From Bacteroidales bacterium (GTDB lineage Bacteria > Bacteroidota > Bacteroidia > Bacteroidales > Dysgonomonadaceae), in assembly GCA_012728155.1 (NCBI GenBank), contig JAAYFR010000416.1, positions 1 through 5,643 of the forward strand: a stretch of 5,643 nucleotides of DNA. The letters run 5' to 3'. Below, in pieces: positions 1 through 5,612 of the stretch. The notes under the pieces were generated by a model. That model made no database searches and had not been told where the DNA came from. It saw only the letters and a list, made by a program, of their open reading frames with translations. Made by a program: the position numbers and the translations under genes. Within the stretch, counting starts at the first letter, position 1. Each line of letters opens with the position of its first letter.

Positions 1-1369
1 GTGTCAATACCACCCCGGCAACGACTCCCAACAAGGTGCCAAACAACCGGTGAAACAGGCGGAGCCGGGTAGCGCTGTAAGTCTGTTGAAAGACGATCAG
101 CGATGTCATCAGTATCCACGACCCTTTCCCGAAATTCAAATAGAGCATGATACCATATCCCAACAGCCAGCTCAGGGTGAGCCTTACGGCAAAACGAAAA
201 CGGGGATGCGCGGGATCCAATAATCTCTTCACACTGTTACTCTCCGGTTTACGGGAATGAAAGACAGCCACATCTATCTGCCCGATGGTCTTTTCCTCCT
301 CCCGAAGATTCTCTTCCATCCCTGTCAGGTTCCTCATCAGCAGCGACAAAGTGAGCCAATGCGGTTCATCCTTTTCAGCTTCGAGCATGGTCTGCAAGGC
401 CGATATGGTCCATTTCAACGAGAGTGGATGTTTATAGGGTTGATCGGTCAGCAGCGAGTTGGCATAAAGATGCGCCGCCGAAGCCAATTCCCGCATCAAC
501 TTTCCAAATCCATCCAGCAATTCGATATTTTTAACCTGTTCGGAAAGCAGATCGTACTGTTCATGGCTCGAAATGGCCCTCTCCTGCATGGCTTGCAGCA
601 GGAACCATATACGGTAATAATGATCCACTGTCTGTAGTGCTTCTTGATTGCTTTCACCCGAAAAACTATAGAGATCCTGCTTGCAAGCCTCTATCTGCTG
701 TGCCAGTTCTATATTTTTCTGTGCCAACTGGTTTCTGAGGGCCACCTGTATCTGGGGATCACTGGGGAACAGGCTTGCCTTCAGATCGATATATTCCGCC
801 AAAAAATGAAAACCACGGGCCAGTTGCTCTTGTAATAACCGATATGGCCTGAAATGAAGCAGCAAGATAGAAACAAGGGAATAAATAAATGCACCTATGA
901 TGAGAAGTACCGGCTGATAATACCATTCCAGATTACTACTATCGGCTCCCAGCATGGTGTAAACAATAATCAGCATGGCTCCGAAAGTCACTCCCTGCAA
1001 ACGAGAGTTAATACCACCAATCACCATCAGCGAAAACGACATCATAGTCAATACGACTACAAACCATGCCGGATGGGGCAGAAAAATAGTCACCAGGCTA
1101 CTGGCGACAAAGAATAAGAGCAACGCTATGGCAGCCGATTTAATACGCCCGACGGGATGTACATCGGTCTCCCCCAATGCCATTGCAACCACGCCCAGCA
1201 CCAGTGTCGTACCGATAAATGAGTTATGAAAGATCAATTCGACCGGAATCAACAGGCAAGCGATGGATACCGTTACCTTCAAAGCCCATAAATGATTGGG
1301 ATTCTTCCAGAAAACATTGACCCAAATGTCGGCTATCCTATCTTTTATCCGTTCTACTCTATTACTCAC
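1..1369 (-). CDS. FUSC/YccS-like inner-membrane protein, C-terminus cut by window edge
   Basis: The minus-strand frame is open from a GTG at 1369 to the window edge, giving 456 residues without a stop. The layout is that of the FUSC (fusaric acid resistance-like)/YccS-YhfK family. About six hydrophobic segments lie in residues 29-171. A soluble, helical, charged region follows (about 175-385). A second membrane block begins near 393 and contains RLFGTLLGVVAGVV (441-454), which resembles the conserved start of the C-terminal FUSC_2 membrane domain. YccS-like proteins are about 700 residues, so roughly a third is probably outside the window. Members are inner-membrane proteins, some linked to efflux of aromatic acids; the substrate here is unknown. 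GTG is chosen because the frame closes at TAA (1394-1396) with no ATG between, and the first internal ATG (residue 63) would remove the first membrane segment. The gene lies 162 bases downstream of the DUF5686-like gene, so it may be a distal operon member or have its own promoter. The family call is firm; the function is not. Confidence 0.88.
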   Translation of the reverse strand, partial: MSNRVERIKDRIADIWVNVFWKNPNHLWALKVTVSIACLLIPVELIFHNSFIGTTLVLGVVAMALGETDVHPVGRIKSAAIALLLFFVASSLVTIFLPHPAWFVVVLTMMSFSLMVIGGINSRLQGVTFGAMLIIVYTMLGADSSNLEWYYQPVLLIIGAFIYSLVSILLLHFRPYRLLQEQLARGFHFLAEYIDLKASLFPSDPQIQVALRNQLAQKNIELAQQIEACKQDLYSFSGESNQEALQTVDHYYRIWFLLQAMQERAISSHEQYDLLSEQVKNIELLDGFGKLMRELASAAHLYANSLLTDQPYKHPLSLKWTISALQTMLEAEKDEPHWLTLSLLMRNLTGMEENLREEEKTIGQIDVAVFHSRKPESNSVKRLLDPAHPRFRFAVRLTLSWLLGYGIMLYLNFGKGSWILMTSLIVFQQTYSATRLRLFHRLFGTLLGVVAGVVLT

Positions 1370-1400
1370 CTTTTTATCTTTTGCTATATCTATTTAGGAA

Positions 1401-1499
1401 ATTACTAATTACCAATTACCAATTACAAATTACAAATTACCAATTACAAATGACTAATTACTAATTACTAATTACAATGACCGATGACCCGATGACCGA
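1401..1499. repeat. Heptanucleotide tandem repeat array A (ATTACNA)
   Basis: Eleven uninterrupted 7-base units occupy 1401-1477. All read ATTAC(T/C/A)A except 1450-1456, which is ATGACTA. The array then changes to related units TGACCGA (1478-1484), TGACCCGA (1485-1492, one base longer) and TGACCGA (1493-1499). It fills most of the 162-base gap between the DUF5686-like gene and the FUSC gene, ending about 30 bases before the FUSC start codon. Array B upstream of ettA has the same unit and length. On the minus strand the units read T-N-GTAAT, and some (TAATTTG) come close to the Bacteroidota TAnnTTTG promoter element. No function can be assigned from sequence alone. Confidence 0.93.
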
Positions 1500-1503
1500 T
1501 GAA

Positions 1504-1513
1504 TGGTATACCA
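1504..1513. repeat. Perfect 10-base palindrome TGGTATACCA
   Basis: The perfect self-complementary sequence TGGTATACCA lies between the end of the heptamer array and the stop codon of the DUF5686-like gene. It could be a protein-binding site, but a 10-base palindrome can occur by chance, and no second copy was noticed in the window. Confidence 0.3.
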
Positions 1514-1531
1514 AACATTAAAAAATTATCA

Positions 1532-3193
1532 CTACTCGTCCCGGCTTCCCGATAAATCGGGACAAGTTGTCGGGATGGGCACATACATAAAACATAACGT
1601 TATATCCACCCTCACCGCACTTAAGATGGCGTCGGGATAATTCCTATAGGTAAAACGGTGTACATATTCCACCCGCAAAAGCCCGAGGATATTGGTAATA
1701 CCGATGGTTCCTTCAATATAAGGCAAACTGTCATACTGATGTGAAACAGCCGGAAAACGGTAGAGTTCTTTCGGGTGGAGCAACGGATCATTTTTATCGC
1801 TCAACCGCCCATAAGCAGCCCTCAATGAGATCAGTTCCTTTATTTGCAACATATCCGTTATCGCCATTTTTGACAGCAGAAAATCATCCCCCACAAAAGT
1901 CATCCTCAGTGTATATTGTTCATCGGCTACAAACTCCAATGAGCGGTTCAGGAAGAAGAAGTTATTCTCGATTTGATAGCGGTACCGCTGATTAGGGTAT
2001 ACCAATAAAGGAAATGGTACCCTGTCCCAGACTTTCATTACCTCACCGACAGCATCCAATCGTCCGGCATTACCCAGCAGAAAGCGCTTCTGCGCTGAAA
2101 ATTCGGTTCTATGATAGCCTGCTTCACCTCCCATAAAACCATTCACTCCGATTGTGTGGGAAAGGAAAAACAGCGGTGAGGTCAGCTCCAAAGGTATTCT
2201 CTTCCGTTTTTGCTGGTCGTACGCTTCCCTTACCGAATAACGCATCGTCACACCTATCTCAGTAGTGTGCAATTGGCCATCTGTATAGACTACACCATCC
2301 TCATAATCACTCTCGAATCGCAACTCTCCCTGTGGTACAAACCGTGATTGTCGTACACGAAACGTGTGTGCCAAGCCATTTTTATACTCTCTTTCATAAT
2401 TAAGTTCCGCAAAATTACGATAGGTAGCCTCATCCAACGATCTCCTGTAAGTGACCAGCAACAGGTCGTTCAAGGCATAAGGATGCATATCTCCCGGAGA
2501 ATAGAGATCGTTCTCATGGACTAAACGCAGATTGTTTTTCGGGAACTCATCCTCGTGATAGGCTTTTTCTGTAAAAGAATAGATAGCTTCACCCCTATAT
2601 TTGAGTCGTTGGTCTCCAAAACCATAAGCAACATATCCCCTTACAAAAAAATGCGGGTTCAACCGGGAATTGGAAGCAATTCCTCCTCTAAGCCGGATTC
2701 CTTCAATGGGGTTATAAGTAGGAATAGTCTGGATCCTTCCAAAATCGAATCGGTTGGTTTCTGTATTTCCAAGCGGAATCCAATCGTTTGTCACAAACTT
2801 TACCGCTTTTGAAAGAAATGCACCGAAGCTACCCGAATTCACGGCTATGCTGTCTTGCATTTCAAGCACCTTATCAACGTAACCGTCAGGGTGTAATGTT
2901 ATAATGAGATCATCACGGTCACGGTTGTTTAAAGGAAAAGAGTTCAGTTGAAATCTCTCTCTTGCGACCATCAGTTGCCTGTCGGTAAGAGAGTCAGGCA
3001 CGATAAACGAAAACTCTCCCACATTATTAGCTACGGTGCCAATAGAGGTGCCCTGGATAAAGAGCGCCGCATAGGGCACCGGGGTATGATATTTAGCGTC
3101 TTTCACCACCCCTTTGAGTAGCGTCTCTTGCCCCTGCAACGAGACACCGATACTCATCAACAACAGAAAGAAAAATATTGAACCCTTTTTCAT
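1532..3193 (-). CDS. DUF5686-like outer-membrane beta-barrel protein with carboxypeptidase-regulatory-like N-terminus
   Basis: This 553-residue protein starts with a clear signal peptide (MKKGSIFFFLLLMSIGVSLQ, probable cleavage near 21). Residues about 25-100 match a carboxypeptidase-regulatory-like beta-sandwich, with GVVKDAKYHTPVPYAALFI and a later NNVGEFSF. From about 155 the protein follows the C-terminal barrel part of the DUF5686 family: YNPIEGIRLRGG (160-171), RGYVAYGFGDQRLKYRGEAI (185-204), VPFPLLVYPN (392-401), SLEFVADEQYTLRM (418-431), YGRLSDKNDP (461-470) and PYIEGTIGITNILGLLRVEY (491-510). The expected location is the outer membrane; the molecular role of the family is not known to me. 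Typical family members are around 800 residues, and the part usually lying between the sandwich and the barrel appears absent. ATG at 3193 is preferred over GTG at 3196 because it gives the usual MKK signal-peptide start. It overlaps the ettA stop as TGATG. The last 16 residues (538-553) are encoded largely by a palindromic repeat and follow what looks like the normal final beta-strand (VRVDITLCFMY). The stop is followed in frame by two more stops. Confidence 0.85.
   Translation of the reverse strand: MKKGSIFFFLLLMSIGVSLQGQETLLKGVVKDAKYHTPVPYAALFIQGTSIGTVANNVGEFSFIVPDSLTDRQLMVARERFQLNSFPLNNRDRDDLIITLHPDGYVDKVLEMQDSIAVNSGSFGAFLSKAVKFVTNDWIPLGNTETNRFDFGRIQTIPTYNPIEGIRLRGGIASNSRLNPHFFVRGYVAYGFGDQRLKYRGEAIYSFTEKAYHEDEFPKNNLRLVHENDLYSPGDMHPYALNDLLLVTYRRSLDEATYRNFAELNYEREYKNGLAHTFRVRQSRFVPQGELRFESDYEDGVVYTDGQLHTTEIGVTMRYSVREAYDQQKRKRIPLELTSPLFFLSHTIGVNGFMGGEAGYHRTEFSAQKRFLLGNAGRLDAVGEVMKVWDRVPFPLLVYPNQRYRYQIENNFFFLNRSLEFVADEQYTLRMTFVGDDFLLSKMAITDMLQIKELISLRAAYGRLSDKNDPLLHPKELYRFPAVSHQYDSLPYIEGTIGITNILGLLRVEYVHRFTYRNYPDAILSAVRVDITLCFMYVPIPTTCPDLSGSRDE
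1538..1575. repeat. Compound TCCCG/CGGGA inverted-repeat element overlapping a gene 3' end
   Basis: Two forward arms (TCCCG at 1539-1543, TCCCGAT at 1547-1553) and two reverse arms (ATCGGGA at 1556-1562, TCGGGA at 1570-1575) lie within 38 bases. The inner pair forms a 7-base stem around two bases, or six pairs with a 4-base loop. The outer pair TCCCG/CGGGA can close over it. A further hairpin GACAA-G-TTGTC sits at 1561-1571. Alternative pairing of 1538-1543 with 1558-1563 is also possible. The element lies inside the last codons of the DUF5686-like gene. It resembles small dispersed palindromic repeats. It is not a classical intrinsic terminator, because the nearest T-run of the transcript (1525 to 1520) is 12 or more bases past any stem, although it could still stabilise the 3' end of the mRNA. 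Confidence 0.72.
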
Positions 3194-4872
3194 CACAGTT
3201 TCCTGTATCTCACCCTTTTCGGCTCCACATTCCCAAGTCGCATCCTCTTGTTTTCCTCATACTCACTGTAGGAACCTTCGAAATAGAATACCTCCGAGTT
3301 ACCTTCAAAAGCGAGGATATGGGTACAGATACGATCCAGAAACCAACGGTCGTGCGAGATCACCACGGCACATCCTGCAAAATTCTCCAGCCCTTCTTCC
3401 AATGCACGCAAAGTATTCACATCGATATCGTTGGTCGGCTCATCGAGCAGTAATACGTTGGCACCGGCTTTGAGTGTCAATGCCAGGTGCAAGCGATTCT
3501 TCTCCCCACCCGACAGTACGCCGCACAGTTTTTCCTGATCGGCACCGGAGAAATTAAAACGGGAGAGATAAGCACGGGCATTGATCTCTTTTCCTCCTAC
3601 GCGTACAAATTCCGAACCACCGGAGACTACCTGGTAAACCGTCTTTTCGGGGTCGATGGCCTCATGTGCCTGATCCACATATGCGGTTATCACGGTTTCC
3701 CCTACTTCAAAATTCCCCGCATCGACAGTTTCCATTCCCTGGATCAACCGGAATAGCGTAGTCTTTCCCGCACCATTGGGTCCGATCACGCCGACAATAC
3801 CATTGGGAGGCAACATAAAGTTCAGGTTATCGAAGAGCAGTTTGTCACCAAACGCTTTTTTCACATTGATCGCTTCAATCACTTTATTTCCCAGTCGGGG
3901 ACCGTTAGGAATAAAGATTTCCAGTTTTTCTTCTCTCTCTTTCTGATCTTCATTCAACAGCCTCTCGTAAGAGTTCAAACGTGCCTTTCCCTTTGCCTGA
4001 CGTGCCTTGGGTGCCAGGTTGATCCACTCCAGCTCCCGTTCCAGCGTCTTACGCCGTTTGCTCACCTGCTTCTCCTCCTGCTCCATCCGTTTGGTTTTCT
4101 GTTCGAGCCATGAGGTATAATTTCCTTTCCAGGGTATTCCTTCGCCCCGGTCCAATTCAAGGATCCAGCCGGCCACATGATCAAGGAAGTAACGGTCGTG
4201 TGTGATACAGATCACCGTCCCCTTGTATTGTTGCAGATGTTGCTCCAACCAGTCGATCGACTCCGCATCGAGGTGGTTGGTCGGCTCATCCAACAACAGC
4301 ACATCCGGCTCTTGCAGCAACAGCCTACACAGTGCCACACGGCGCCGTTCACCTCCCGACAGTTCCCCTATCGGTTGTTCTTCGGGGGGACAACGCAAGG
4401 CATCCATCGCCCTTTCCAGCCGGTTATCGATACTCCATGCGTCGGCAGCATCCAGCCTGTCCTGCAATTCTGCCTGGCGGACAAAGAGGGAATTCATCTT
4501 CTCTTCATCCTCATAATATTCGGGCAATCCGAATTTCAGGTTGATCTCTTCATATTCGTTCAACAGATCCATCACCGGTTGTACACCTTCACGGACAATC
4601 TCGATTACGGTTTTATCCGGATCCAATACCGGATCCTGCTCCAGGTATCCCACCGAAAAGCTCTTGTCGGACACTACTTCACCCTGGTACTCTTTTTCGA
4701 TTCCGGCAATAATTTTGAGCAAGGTCGATTTTCCCGACCCATTGAGACCGATAATACCGATCTTGGCACCATAGAAAAAAGACAAATAAATATCTTTCAA
4801 CACCTGTTTATGTGGCGGAAACGTTTTACTCACGCCCACCATGGAGAAAATAATCTTCTTATCGTCGGACAT
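3193..4872 (-). CDS. ettA: Energy-dependent translational throttle protein EttA (ABC-F ATPase)
   Basis: This 559-residue cytoplasmic ABC-F protein has two ATPase domains and no membrane segment. Domain 1 has Walker A GLNGSGKST (42-50), signature LSGGERRR (171-178), Walker B VLLLDEPTNHLD (191-202, catalytic Glu196) and the H-loop in THDR (224-227). Domain 2 has GPNGAGKTT (364-372), LSGGEKNR (453-460), VLLLDEPTNDID (473-484, Glu478) and SHDR (506-509). The arm insertion lies around 95-145, and the charged linker that contacts P-site tRNA in this family lies around 245-325. Length and spacing fit E. coli EttA (555 residues). In that family the protein binds the ribosomal E site and gates the first steps of elongation according to ATP/ADP level. 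ATG at 4872 (MSDDKKIIFSMVGV) is chosen. A longer frame from TTG at 4896 would add eight residues encoded mostly by the heptamer array and is not credible. All catalytic residues are present. It is the first gene of the minus-strand unit and overlaps the next gene by one base. Confidence 0.96.
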   Translation of the reverse strand: MSDDKKIIFSMVGVSKTFPPHKQVLKDIYLSFFYGAKIGIIGLNGSGKSTLLKIIAGIEKEYQGEVVSDKSFSVGYLEQDPVLDPDKTVIEIVREGVQPVMDLLNEYEEINLKFGLPEYYEDEEKMNSLFVRQAELQDRLDAADAWSIDNRLERAMDALRCPPEEQPIGELSGGERRRVALCRLLLQEPDVLLLDEPTNHLDAESIDWLEQHLQQYKGTVICITHDRYFLDHVAGWILELDRGEGIPWKGNYTSWLEQKTKRMEQEEKQVSKRRKTLERELEWINLAPKARQAKGKARLNSYERLLNEDQKEREEKLEIFIPNGPRLGNKVIEAINVKKAFGDKLLFDNLNFMLPPNGIVGVIGPNGAGKTTLFRLIQGMETVDAGNFEVGETVITAYVDQAHEAIDPEKTVYQVVSGGSEFVRVGGKEINARAYLSRFNFSGADQEKLCGVLSGGEKNRLHLALTLKAGANVLLLDEPTNDIDVNTLRALEEGLENFAGCAVVISHDRWFLDRICTHILAFEGNSEVFYFEGSYSEYEENKRMRLGNVEPKRVRYRKL

Positions 4873-4881
4873 ACTTTTTAA

Positions 4882-4965
4882 ATTACTAATTACCAATTAT
4901 CAATTACTAATTACTGATGACCAATTATTGATGACTGATTACCAGTTACTGATTACCAGTTAATT
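4882..4965. repeat. Heptanucleotide tandem repeat array B in the ettA leader
   Basis: Eleven 7-base units run without indels over 4882-4958, followed by a decayed unit GTTAATT (4959-4965). Units nearest ettA are ATTACTA and ATTACCA. Farther away they become ATTACTG, ATGACCA, ATTATTG, ATGACTG and GTTACTG. The array starts 10 bases before the ettA ATG, so it occupies the ribosome-binding region and the proximal 5' leader. Its first two units are identical in order to those of array A (ATTACTA, ATTACCA), showing the same repeat family in two intergenic positions. Confidence 0.92.
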
Positions 4966-5092
4966 TTCTTATACAATTTGTTTCGCGTGATTTACTCTTC
5001 CTGTGCATGTGGTTAGCACACTGAATAACCATTGAGTATACATCTGAAACGGAGCACAAAGATAATGAACATTTTCGGTAAGTAAAACGAGC
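4966..5092. other. Non-coding leader/promoter region upstream of ettA
   Basis: This 127-base stretch between array B and the permease relic has no convincing reading frame. Short minus-strand frames passing through it cross the antisense of the permease relic and have no recognisable product. It contains the candidate ettA promoter. I see no riboswitch-like or tRNA-like structure in it. Confidence 0.5.
5057..5087 (-). promoter_or_regulatory. Candidate promoter for the ettA operon
   Basis: On the minus strand TATCTTTG (5064 to 5057) fits the Bacteroidota -7 consensus TAnnTTTG exactly. At the expected distance of 19 bases upstream the sequence is TTTT (5087 to 5084), three of four matches to the -33 TTTG element. 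Transcription would begin near 5050 and give a leader of roughly 180 bases that contains array B. The match is suggestive only, because such short elements occur by chance in AT-rich DNA. Confidence 0.4.
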
Positions 5093-5381
5093 AGAAGACA
5101 AACAACGGAGAAAATTGAAAGCCAGTTGAACCACAACGTGGCCGGCATCGACCTGGTATTAGGCGCCAAAGGAAGTCCCCTGTGCAACTTATTTTAGCGG
5201 GTATTTATCATATCGACCATCCCACCGGAAATATACAATACAAGGATGCTCTGGAACTGGCAAAAACCCTTTGATCAAACAGACTGTACCTTTGGCGCTG
5301 GGCGATAGTTACCGCGAATTCCGTATAATCGGTACTGTTCAGGCATTCCCCGAGCTTTATCAGGGGCAGTTGAGAGAAGGG
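5093..5381 (+). pseudogene. Relic of an FtsX/MacB-type ABC transporter permease (N-terminal periplasmic part)
   Basis: Three successive plus-strand frames join into one recognisable protein fragment. Frame 1 (from about 5093 to 5182) reads TTEKIESQLNHNVAGIDLVL, then GAKGSPL. After two extra bases (TG, 5183-5184) frame 2 continues as QLILAGIYHIDHPTGNIQY and on to LELAK (5185 to about 5265). One A missing from the run at 5262-5266 moves to frame 3, NPLIKQTVPLALGDSYREFR then IIGTV and LYQGQLREG (to 5381). The order G-I-D-L-V-(V/L)-G-A-K-G-S-P-L-Q-L-I-L, H-I-D-x-P-T-G-N-I, P-L-A-x-G-D-S-Y is the signature of the first periplasmic region of lipoprotein-releasing or peptide-type ABC permeases in Bacteroidota. 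The first membrane helix and everything past about 100 residues are missing, so this is a dead fragment of a protein normally about 400 residues long. The family call rests on remembered motif order, not on a search. Confidence 0.82.
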
Positions 5382-5443
5382 ATGATTCGGAACACCTGAT
5401 GTACCTGCTGAAAGACGCGGAGTTGGTAAAAGTAGTGAGATAA
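5381..5443 (+). pseudogene. Unidentified short coding tail fused to the permease relic
   Basis: After the permease similarity ends at LREG, a different frame gives 20 residues, DDSEHLMYLLKDAELVKVVR, followed by TAA at 5441-5443. The composition looks like a genuine protein C-terminus, but it does not correspond to what follows in the permease family as I know it. It may be the end of a neighbouring lost gene joined by a deletion, or a diverged stretch of the same one. It has no start codon of its own in a plausible setting. No function is proposed. Confidence 0.4.
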
Positions 5444-5449
5444 GTCCAT

Positions 5450-5494
5450 TTTTATATTTTTGTCTTTTCAGGATTTCATCTATCATCAAAAAAA
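5450..5494. repeat. Imperfect 45-base direct repeat, copy 1
   Basis: The segment aligns without gaps to 5568-5612, with 36 of 45 bases identical. Shared blocks are TATTTTT, TTTCAG, ATTTCA and TATCATC. It starts seven bases after the stop of the unidentified tail. Read on the minus strand, both copies contain an ATG-starting string of similar residues (MIDEILK here, MIFEILK in copy 2), but copy 2 stops after eight codons, so a coding role is unlikely. Confidence 0.65.
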
Positions 5495-5567
5495 TACCAT
5501 AAAATATAATAAATCCTTTCAAATATCACCATTTATAGGTATTGCAGCTGTTGTCTGGTTAAGTTAA

Positions 5568-5612
5568 TTTTGTATTTTTATACTTTCAGAATTTCAAATA
5601 TCATCGAATAAA
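5568..5612. repeat. Imperfect 45-base direct repeat, copy 2
   Basis: Second copy of the 5450-5494 repeat, 118 bases downstream, ungapped with nine mismatches. A shorter related piece, TTTCAAATATCACC at 5517-5530, lies between the copies and matches TTTCAAATATCATC inside this copy. The copies are AT-rich, so part of the similarity may reflect composition. Confidence 0.62.

Noticed and set aside
257..1229. Several plus-strand open frames of 63-126 codons
   Set aside because: They are antisense to the FUSC-like gene, whose minus-strand frame is uninterrupted and has clear membrane segments.
1401..1499. CRISPR array
   Set aside because: The repeats are contiguous 7-base units without spacers, and no cas gene is nearby.
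1519..1575. Classical intrinsic terminator for the ettA-DUF5686 unit
   Set aside because: The GC-rich stem lies inside the coding sequence, and the T-run is separated from it by at least 12 bases, so the geometry is not that of a standard terminator.
3114..3756. Plus-strand open frames of 89-119 codons across the ettA/DUF5686 junction
   Set aside because: They are shadows of the two overlapping minus-strand genes and show low-complexity translations without motifs.
4177..4881. 234-codon plus-strand open frame opposite ettA
   Set aside because: It is entirely antisense to a complete ettA with all ABC-F motifs, and its translation shows no recognisable domain.
4873..4896. Upstream TTG extension of ettA by eight residues
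   Set aside because: The extra residues are encoded mainly by heptamer repeat units, and the family start MSDDKKIIFSMVGV begins at the ATG at 4872.
4946..5187. Two overlapping minus-strand frames (62 and 72 codons)
   Set aside because: They are partly antisense to the permease relic and partly promoter region. The translations have no family resemblance, and the plus-strand reading explains the sequence better.
5348..5366. CCCC...GGGG hairpin
   Set aside because: There are only four pairs with an 11-base loop, inside former coding sequence; this is expected by chance.
5208..5522. 104-codon minus-strand frame starting in the AT-rich tail
   Set aside because: Its 3' two-thirds is the complement of the permease relic. 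Its start lies in repeat copy 1, and the equivalent start in copy 2 terminates after eight codons.
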